Below, piece by piece: positions 59,302 to 64,000 of a DNA stretch of 64,000 bases. Every line of letters begins with the position of its first letter. The first letter of the stretch is position 1. The notes beneath the pieces are model-generated. The model worked only from the letters and a program-made list of their open reading frames with translations, did no database searches and was not told where the DNA came from. A program made the position numbers and the translations under genes. Origin of the DNA: Streptomyces sp. NBC_00433 (GTDB taxonomy: Bacteria; Actinomycetota; Actinomycetes; Streptomycetales; Streptomycetaceae); contig CP107926.1 in assembly GCA_036015235.1 (NCBI GenBank), positions 3,104,001 to 3,168,000 on the forward strand, given 5' to 3'.

Positions 59302-61746
59302 TCACCCGCTGTCGGCGCGCCGGGCGGCGACCATCAGCTGGCCGAGGGCCAGCCCGCCGTCGTTGGGCGGCACCAGCCGGTGGACAAGTACGGTGAAGCC
59401 GGCGGCGCGCAGGGCGTCGGCGCACAGCCGGGAGAGCAGGGCATTGCCGAAGACCCCGCCGGTCAGCGCGACGGTCTCAAGCCCGTGCCGGTCGCGCGCC
59501 GCGGTGCAGCCGCGCAGGACGAGGTCCGCCACCGCCGCGTGGAAGCGGGCGGCGACCGTACGGACACCGGTGCCCGCCCGCAGATCGGCGACGACCGAGG
59601 CCAGCACGGGTCCGGGTGCCGCGACCAGTTCGGCGTCCCCAGCCGCGCCGGGGGCCAGCCCGAAGGCGTAACCGGGGCCGGTGCCGCCGCCCGCGCCGAG
59701 TGCCGCCGCCTCCAGCTCCACGGCGGCCTGCGCCTCGTACCCCGCGAGATGGCACACCCCGGCGAGCGACGACACCGCGTCGAAGAGCCGCCCCATGCTC
59801 GACGTGGGCACGCAGTTCACCCCGCGCTCCACCAGCCGGGCCAGCACCCGCAGTTCGTCGGGCGGGCAGGCCGCGACGGGCGGCAGCCCGGGGTCCCAGG
59901 CGATGCCCGCGGCCCACAGGTGGGCCAGCGCCATCCGGTAGGGGCGGCGTACGGCCGCGTCGCCGCCCGGCAGCGGCACATAGGCCAGCCGGCAGAAACG
60001 CGTGAAGCCCGCGTAGTCGCCGAGCAGGAACTCACCGCCCCACACGGCCCCGTCGTCGCCGTAGCCGGTGCCGTCGAAGGCCACCCCGACGACCCGCCGG
60101 GTGCCGTCCAGGCCGTGCTCGGCCATCGCCGCGGCCAGGTGGGCGTGATGGTGCTGCACCCGCACCAACGGGCGCTCCGCACTGTTCCGTTGCGCCCACG
60201 CCGCCGAGCGGTAGCGCGGGTGGCGGTCGGCGGCCAGCACCTCGGGCCGGACCGCGGTGACCGCGGAGAGCTGTTCCCGCGCGCGCTCGAAGGCCGCCAC
60301 CGCGGCCGGCGCGTCCATGTCGCCGATGTGCGCGGACAGCCAGCCGCGCCGGCCCTCGCCCAGGCAGAAGGTGTTCTTCAGGTCCCCGCCCACCGCCAGC
60401 GCCGGCCGCACCTCGACGGGCAGCGCGATCGGCAGCGGGGCGTAGCCGCGCGAGCGGCGCACCATCGACACCGAGCCGTCGAGCACCCGCACCACGGAGT
60501 CGTCGCAGGGCACCCGGACGGGCCGGTCGTGGACGAGGAGGGCGTCCGCCAGCGGTGCCAGCTTCTCCAGCGCCTCCCCGTCGTCGGTGACGATGGGTTC
60601 GCCCGACACGTTGCCGCTGGTCATCACCAGCACCGAGGGGCCCGGCGGGTCGCCGGGCAGCCCGAGCAGCAGGTGGTGCACGGGCGTGTAGGGGAGCATC
60701 ACGCCGATGTCGGGCGCACCGGGCGCCACCGCGCCGCCGAGCGCCCGGCGGCGCCCCCGCAGCAGCACGACGGGGCGCACCGGCCCGGCGAGCAGTGCCC
60801 GCTCCTGCGGGCAGGTCCGCGCCAGCCGCTCGACGGCGGCCAGGTCACGCACCATCACCGCGAACGGTTTGTCCCCGCGCGCCTTGCGCCGCCGCAGCAG
60901 CGCCACCGCGTCGGCATTGTCGGCGTCACAGGCCAGGTGGTAGCCGCCGAGCCCCTTGACGGCCACGACGCCTCCGGCGGCCAGCAGCGCGCGGGCGGCG
61001 GCGATCGGGTCGCCGCCGGGGGCGGTGCGGTCGGGGCGGGTGCCGCCTGGACGGGCGCCGTCCACACGAGAGCCCTCCGGACGGGCGCCGTCCAGGCGAG
61101 CGCCGTCCAGGCGAGCGCCGTCCAGGCGGGCGCCGTCCGGTACGAGGAAGCGCAGGCGGGGGCCGCAGGCGTGGCAGGCGATCGGCTGGGCGTGGAAGCG
61201 CCGGTCGGCCGGGTCCGCGTACTCCTCCGCGCAGGCCCCGCACATCGGGAAGCCGGCCATCGTGGTGTGCGCGCGGTCGTAGGGCAGTCCGGTGACGATG
61301 GTCAGCCGCGGCCCGCAGTTGGTGCAGCTGATGAAGGGGTGGCGGTGCCGCCGGTCGCCCGGGTCGGCCAGTTCGGCCAGGCAGTCCGCGCAGGTCGCCG
61401 TGTCGGGCGGCACGAGGGTGCGGACCTGGCCCTCCGTCAGGGACTGCACGATGGCGAAGCCGGAGCCGCCGGTGACGGCCAGGGTCTGGTGGTCCACCGA
61501 CTCCACCCAGGCCAGCGGCGGGGCGCCGGGGCCGATGCGGGCGCAGAATGCGGCCACCGCGTCGGCGCCGCCCTCCACTTCGGCGACGACACCGTCCGGG
61601 GTGTTGGTCACGTGTCCGGCGAGTCCCAGGCCGGTGGCGAGCGCGTGGACGTACGGCCGGAAGCCGACGCCCTGCACCACGCCCCGCACCGTCACCCTGC
61701 TGCGCCGCGGCGGTCCGGCGGCCGCCCGCGTCGCGACCCGGATCAT
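59302..61746 (-). CDS. hypF: carbamoyltransferase HypF
   Basis: HypF uses carbamoyl phosphate and ATP to carbamoylate HypE. The 814-residue protein has an acylphosphatase-like domain (about 15-105; RGVVQGVGFRPYVHAL), two CX2C-X18-CX2C zinc fingers (CADC...CTNC, CGAC...CHAC), a YrdC-like domain (about 255-440) and a Kae1-like domain with VQHHHAHLAAAMAEHG. A low-complexity linker of LDGAR-type repeats (about 203-235) between zinc and YrdC domains is encoded by a 15-nt minisatellite. ATG 61746 overlaps the hypB stop. Confidence 0.95.
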   Translation of the reverse strand: MIRVATRAAAGPPRRSRVTVRGVVQGVGFRPYVHALATGLGLAGHVTNTPDGVVAEVEGGADAVAAFCARIGPGAPPLAWVESVDHQTLAVTGGSGFAIVQSLTEGQVRTLVPPDTATCADCLAELADPGDRRHRHPFISCTNCGPRLTIVTGLPYDRAHTTMAGFPMCGACAEEYADPADRRFHAQPIACHACGPRLRFLVPDGARLDGARLDGARLDGARPEGSRVDGARPGGTRPDRTAPGGDPIAAARALLAAGGVVAVKGLGGYHLACDADNADAVALLRRRKARGDKPFAVMVRDLAAVERLARTCPQERALLAGPVRPVVLLRGRRRALGGAVAPGAPDIGVMLPYTPVHHLLLGLPGDPPGPSVLVMTSGNVSGEPIVTDDGEALEKLAPLADALLVHDRPVRVPCDDSVVRVLDGSVSMVRRSRGYAPLPIALPVEVRPALAVGGDLKNTFCLGEGRRGWLSAHIGDMDAPAAVAAFERAREQLSAVTAVRPEVLAADRHPRYRSAAWAQRNSAERPLVRVQHHHAHLAAAMAEHGLDGTRRVVGVAFDGTGYGDDGAVWGGEFLLGDYAGFTRFCRLAYVPLPGGDAAVRRPYRMALAHLWAAGIAWDPGLPPVAACPPDELRVLARLVERGVNCVPTSSMGRLFDAVSSLAGVCHLAGYEAQAAVELEAAALGAGGGTGPGYAFGLAPGAAGDAELVAAPGPVLASVVADLRAGTGVRTVAARFHAAVADLVLRGCTAARDRHGLETVALTGGVFGNALLSRLCADALRAAGFTVLVHRLVPPNDGGLALGQLMVAARRADSG
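61051..61140 (-). repeat. 15-nt minisatellite inside hypF
   Basis: Six 15-nt units at 61051-61140 (for example GCGAGCGCCGTCCAG, present twice in perfect form) encode (L/P)DGAR-type pentapeptides on the minus strand. In-frame length changes here would leave both flanking HypF domains intact. Confidence 0.8.
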
Positions 61747-62591
61747 GACTCCGCGGTGACCGCGGCGAGCCGGTCGGCCGCCGACTGCCCGTGGCCGTGC
61801 GGGTGGTCCGCGCCGTCGCAGCCGTCGAGGTGGGCGCCGTGACCGTACGGGTGCTCGTGGTCGTGCACGTGGCCGTGGCCGTGCAGGTGGCCCTGCGCGG
61901 TCCCGGTGCGGGACATGACCGGGGTGTGCACGGGGCCGCCGGCGGCCGCCGCGGTCGCGCGGGCGAGCAGCTCGCCGGCTCCCAGGCCGCCGCGTACCGA
62001 CGTCAGCAGCACCTCGACGCCCGGGTTGACCTGCGCCACGTGGGAGCGGAAGGCCGCCTCGTCGAAGGCCGCGGGACCGGCGAGGTCCATCTTGGTCACC
62101 ACGACCAGGTTCGCCAGGCCGAAGGCGGTCGGATACTTCAGCGGCTTGTCCTCGCCCTCGGTCACCGAGGCGAGCACCACGCGCAGCGTCTCGCCGAGGT
62201 CGTAGGAGGCCGGGCACACCAGATTCCCGACGTTCTCCACGAAGAGCAGCTCCGTGGCGTCGGGCAGCCAGCCGTCCAGGTGGCGGGCGAGCATCCCGGC
62301 CTCCAGGTGGCACAGCCCGTCCGTCAGCACCTGCTTGACGGGGGCGCCGGACCTGGCGAGGCGGATGGCGTCGTTCTCGGTGGCCAGGTCAGCGGTCAGC
62401 GCGGCGATCCGCGTGCCGCGCTCGCGGGCCAGCGCCAGTTCCTGTTCGAGCAGTGCGGTCTTGCCGCTGCCGGGGCTGGACAGCAGGTTGACCACGGTGG
62501 TGCCGCGGGCCGCGAGGTCGGCGCGCAGCTGCCGCGCCCGGAGGTCGTTCCCGGCCAGTACGGCCTGCTGGAGGTCCACCACTCGGCACAT
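61743..62591 (-). CDS. hypB: hydrogenase nickel incorporation GTPase HypB with C-terminal His-rich tail
   Basis: HypB supplies GTP-dependent nickel insertion. The 282-residue protein has the P-loop LLSSPGSGKTALLEQ (about 35-50), TADLATENDAIRLA, VENVGNLVCPASYDLGE with the Cys metal site, and VVTKMDLAGP (G4 motif). A His-rich stretch (GHLHGHGHVHDHEHPYGHG, about 238-256, and DHPHGHG) near the C-terminus could store nickel. In most HypB proteins this His cluster is N-terminal. ATG 62591 is 3 nt from the hypA stop. Confidence 0.95.
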   Translation of the reverse strand: MCRVVDLQQAVLAGNDLRARQLRADLAARGTTVVNLLSSPGSGKTALLEQELALARERGTRIAALTADLATENDAIRLARSGAPVKQVLTDGLCHLEAGMLARHLDGWLPDATELLFVENVGNLVCPASYDLGETLRVVLASVTEGEDKPLKYPTAFGLANLVVVTKMDLAGPAAFDEAAFRSHVAQVNPGVEVLLTSVRGGLGAGELLARATAAAAGGPVHTPVMSRTGTAQGHLHGHGHVHDHEHPYGHGAHLDGCDGADHPHGHGQSAADRLAAVTAES

Positions 62592-62594
62592 CTT

Positions 62595-62987
62595 TCAGCG
62601 CTCCCCGCCGGTCGGTTCGAGAACAGGCCCGCCGGCGGTGCCGTCGGCGAACCGCACTCCGGTGATCTGGAGTTCGCGGCCGGACAGCAGCTCGTCCGCG
62701 GCCGTGCCGCACAGCGGGCAGCACAGGTCGGGCGGCATCCCCACCGCCCACTCGTCCGCGCAGGGCCGGCATCTGGCGCGGCCCGGCACGGTCTCGGTGA
62801 CGAGCCGGGCGCCTTCGAGCACGGTGCCCGCGCAGGCCAGCCCGAAGCCGAACTCCAGCGCGTCGGGGACGACTCCGGCCAGCTCGCCGACCTGGAGGTG
62901 CACGGTGTGCACGGCGGTGGCCCCGGCGGTCCGCGCCGCCTCCTCCACCTGTCCGATCACCGCCATCGCGATGGACAACTCATGCAT
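62595..62987 (-). CDS. hypA: hydrogenase nickel metallochaperone HypA
   Basis: HypA delivers Ni to the hydrogenase large subunit. The 130-residue protein begins MHELSIAMAVIGQVEEAA (His2 binds Ni) and has the zinc site CRPCADEW...CCPLCG. ATG 62987 has GGAGG 6 nt upstream. It lies directly before hypB; about 120 nt separate it from the upstream small gene. Confidence 0.95.
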   Translation of the reverse strand: MHELSIAMAVIGQVEEAARTAGATAVHTVHLQVGELAGVVPDALEFGFGLACAGTVLEGARLVTETVPGRARCRPCADEWAVGMPPDLCCPLCGTAADELLSGRELQITGVRFADGTAGGPVLEPTGGER

Positions 62988-63107
62988 CGCCGTCCTCCGC
63001 TGCCGACTTGCCGCCGGCACCACTAAAGGACCCGGGGGCGGCGGCCGGCCGCCGCCACTCCGCCGCCGCGCCGGCAGGTGACCCGTTCGGCGCAGCGGCG
63101 TACGGGC

Positions 63108-63215
63108 TCACATCGCCCGCATCCGCAGGTAGCGCCTGATGTCCGGGAGCACCTGGACGAGCGCCGCGCCGACTGCCGCGCCGACGACGCCGACAGCCAG
63201 GATCTTCTTCACCAT
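63108..63215 (-). CDS. DUF6893-like small membrane protein
   Basis: The 35-residue protein MVKKILAVGVVGAAVGAALV, ending in DIRRYLRMRAM, has one TM helix and a basic tail. It resembles the small DUF6893 proteins of actinomycetes, often encoded in hydrogenase loci. It starts inside the end of the protease gene (7-nt overlap). A role in hydrogenase membrane association is possible. Confidence 0.72.
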   Translation of the reverse strand: MVKKILAVGVVGAAVGAALVQVLPDIRRYLRMRAM

Positions 63216-63787
63216 GGAGATGGGTTCCTCTCGTAGTCGCTCTCGTGGTCCCTCTCGCAGCTGACCCCGTCGTCCCCGCCGGGCCGTCCCTCCCCGTCCC
63301 GCGCGCCGACCAGGCCGAGGACCAGCCCGACCGCGGCGGGCACCGCCGCCTCGACGGCGGGGCTCAGGCCCATGCCCTCGTCGACGCCGGCCGGCTCGCA
63401 CCCGACGACCATGATCCGGCGCGGGGGTGTGCCGCCGGTGCCCGCGCACAGCGTGCCCAGCAGCGCCAGGACGGCGTCGGGCGTCATCCGGTGGCCGTCG
63501 AGGACCGCGTCGGGGTTCTCCACCGCGCCGCACTCCCCCGCGTCCAGGACGTACAGCGTGCCGGGCACGCCGCCCCGGGCGGTGGCGTCGACCAGGACGA
63601 AGGTGTCGTAGCCGTCCAGCAGCCGGTAGGCGAGGTCGACCCCGCGCACCCCGGCGTCCAGCACCTCGACGCCTGCGGGCAGGTCCTCGGCGGACAGCCG
63701 CCGTACGGCCTCCACGCCGAAGCCGTCGTCGCCGAGGAAGATGTTGCCGACGCCGGCCACCAGGGTCCGGCCGGCGGCGGCGCTCAC
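63209..63787 (-). CDS. hydrogenase maturation protease (HyaD/HoxW family)
   Basis: The 192-residue endopeptidase is predicted to trim the C-terminal extension of the [NiFe]-hydrogenase large subunit after Ni insertion. The family signature is clear: LVAGVGNIFLGDDGFGVEAV with the metal-binding Asp, DAGVRGVDLAYRLLDGYD, VLVDATARGG, and a later GHRMTPDAVLALLGTL with His. The C-terminus (GGDDGVSCERDHESDYERNP) is an extension. GTG 63787 overlaps the upstream gene by 4 nt. Confidence 0.92.
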   Translation of the reverse strand: MSAAAGRTLVAGVGNIFLGDDGFGVEAVRRLSAEDLPAGVEVLDAGVRGVDLAYRLLDGYDTFVLVDATARGGVPGTLYVLDAGECGAVENPDAVLDGHRMTPDAVLALLGTLCAGTGGTPPRRIMVVGCEPAGVDEGMGLSPAVEAAVPAAVGLVLGLVGARDGEGRPGGDDGVSCERDHESDYERNPSPW

Positions 63788-64000
63788 GCGTCCCCCAGCG
63801 GAGTGACCTCGTCGGGCTGGAAGTAGAGGAATCTGCCCTGCTCGCGGCGGATGTCGGCGCCCGGGTCGCCCTCCACGGTGACCGCCAGGTGCACCCCGCC
63901 GTCCACGTCGTGCAGCACCGCCTCCACCAGGGCGCCGCGGCCGACCAGGAAGAGGTCCTGCGCGTCGGTGCGCCGCAGGCCGGGGCGCAGCGCGACCCGG
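63784..64000 (-). CDS. hypothetical hydrogenase-associated protein (partial, 5' end beyond window)
   Basis: Only the last 71 codons are in the window. The text VGRGALVEAVLHDVDGGVHL, VTVEGDPGADI and GRFLYFQPDEVTPLGDA resembles an unnamed conserved protein of actinobacterial high-affinity hydrogenase operons. It overlaps the protease start (GTGA). Function unknown. Confidence 0.7.
   Translation of the reverse strand, partial: RVALRPGLRRTDAQDLFLVGRGALVEAVLHDVDGGVHLAVTVEGDPGADIRREQGRFLYFQPDEVTPLGDA

Noticed and set aside
61051..61140. CRISPR-like array
   Set aside because: Repeats are 15 nt, contiguous, in frame inside hypF and have no spacers.
57553..61842. 1429-residue plus-strand frame over the hyp genes
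   Set aside because: Antisense artefact spanning several confirmed hyp genes. Composition is low-complexity.

Overview
The window is GC-rich DNA from an actinomycete, most likely Streptomyces or a close relative. Supporting signs are very high third-position GC, frequent GTG/TTG starts, tight ATGA/GTGA overlaps, MEDS-domain partner-switching proteins, a twin-arginine lipoprotein, and a hyp cluster ending in a DUF6893-like small protein. No rRNA, tRNA, CRISPR array or intact insertion sequence was seen.

Layout. (1) 1-4.2 kb: the 5' part of a type I polyketide synthase (minus, runs off the left edge), divergent from an O-methyltransferase across about 970 bp of non-coding DNA. (2) 4.4-10.8 kb: a frame-disrupted, internally duplicated membrane protein; an IS5-type transposase scar; a partner-switching signalling cassette (MEDS-STAS, MEDS-ATPase, truncated STAS); and a DinB-like protein. 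(3) 11.1-24.2 kb: a galactoside-use cluster on the plus strand. It holds a secreted GH27 alpha-galactosidase, an ABC sugar importer, a cytoplasmic GH36 alpha-galactosidase, a dehydrogenase, a FadR-type regulator, galactonate dehydratase, a mutarotase-like protein, KDPGal aldolase and a PfkB kinase. Together these lay out a De Ley-Doudoroff route from alpha-galactosides to pyruvate and triose phosphate. Two promoters share an operator-like element. (4) 24.7-27.4 kb: ECF sigma factor, anti-sigma-like membrane protein and lipoprotein. (5) 27.9-34.8 kb: epimerase, glycosyltransferases, methyltransferase, polytopic protein and a sulfite-oxidase-fold molybdoenzyme with its membrane partner. (6) 34.8-38.7 kb: a PAS-GAF-PP2C-ATPase regulator with a degenerate phosphatase site, convergent with a cyclic-nucleotide-domain/thioredoxin-reductase-like fusion.

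(7) 39.3-45.9 kb is the most interesting region. It is a compact RiPP operon: MFS exporter, S9 peptidase, a 39-residue precursor peptide, a B12-binding radical SAM enzyme (CX7CX2C cluster motif) and a DUF5825-like protein. Two strong tandem hairpins lie between the precursor and the radical SAM gene. (8) 46.0-56.3 kb: a convergent minus-strand lipid-type locus with fatty acyl-AMP ligase, two acyl-CoA dehydrogenases, ACP, DoxX-like protein, a second adenylate-forming enzyme, an NAT/transglutaminase-like protein, a deoxyribosyltransferase-like protein and an NAD-dependent epimerase. No NRPS or PKS accompanies it. (9) 56.7-64 kb: a [NiFe]-hydrogenase maturation operon (protease, DUF6893-like protein, hypA, hypB, hypF, hypC, hypD, hypE) reading leftward from a hydrogenase locus beyond the right edge.

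Functions were assigned by reading motifs and domain order. No database search was run.
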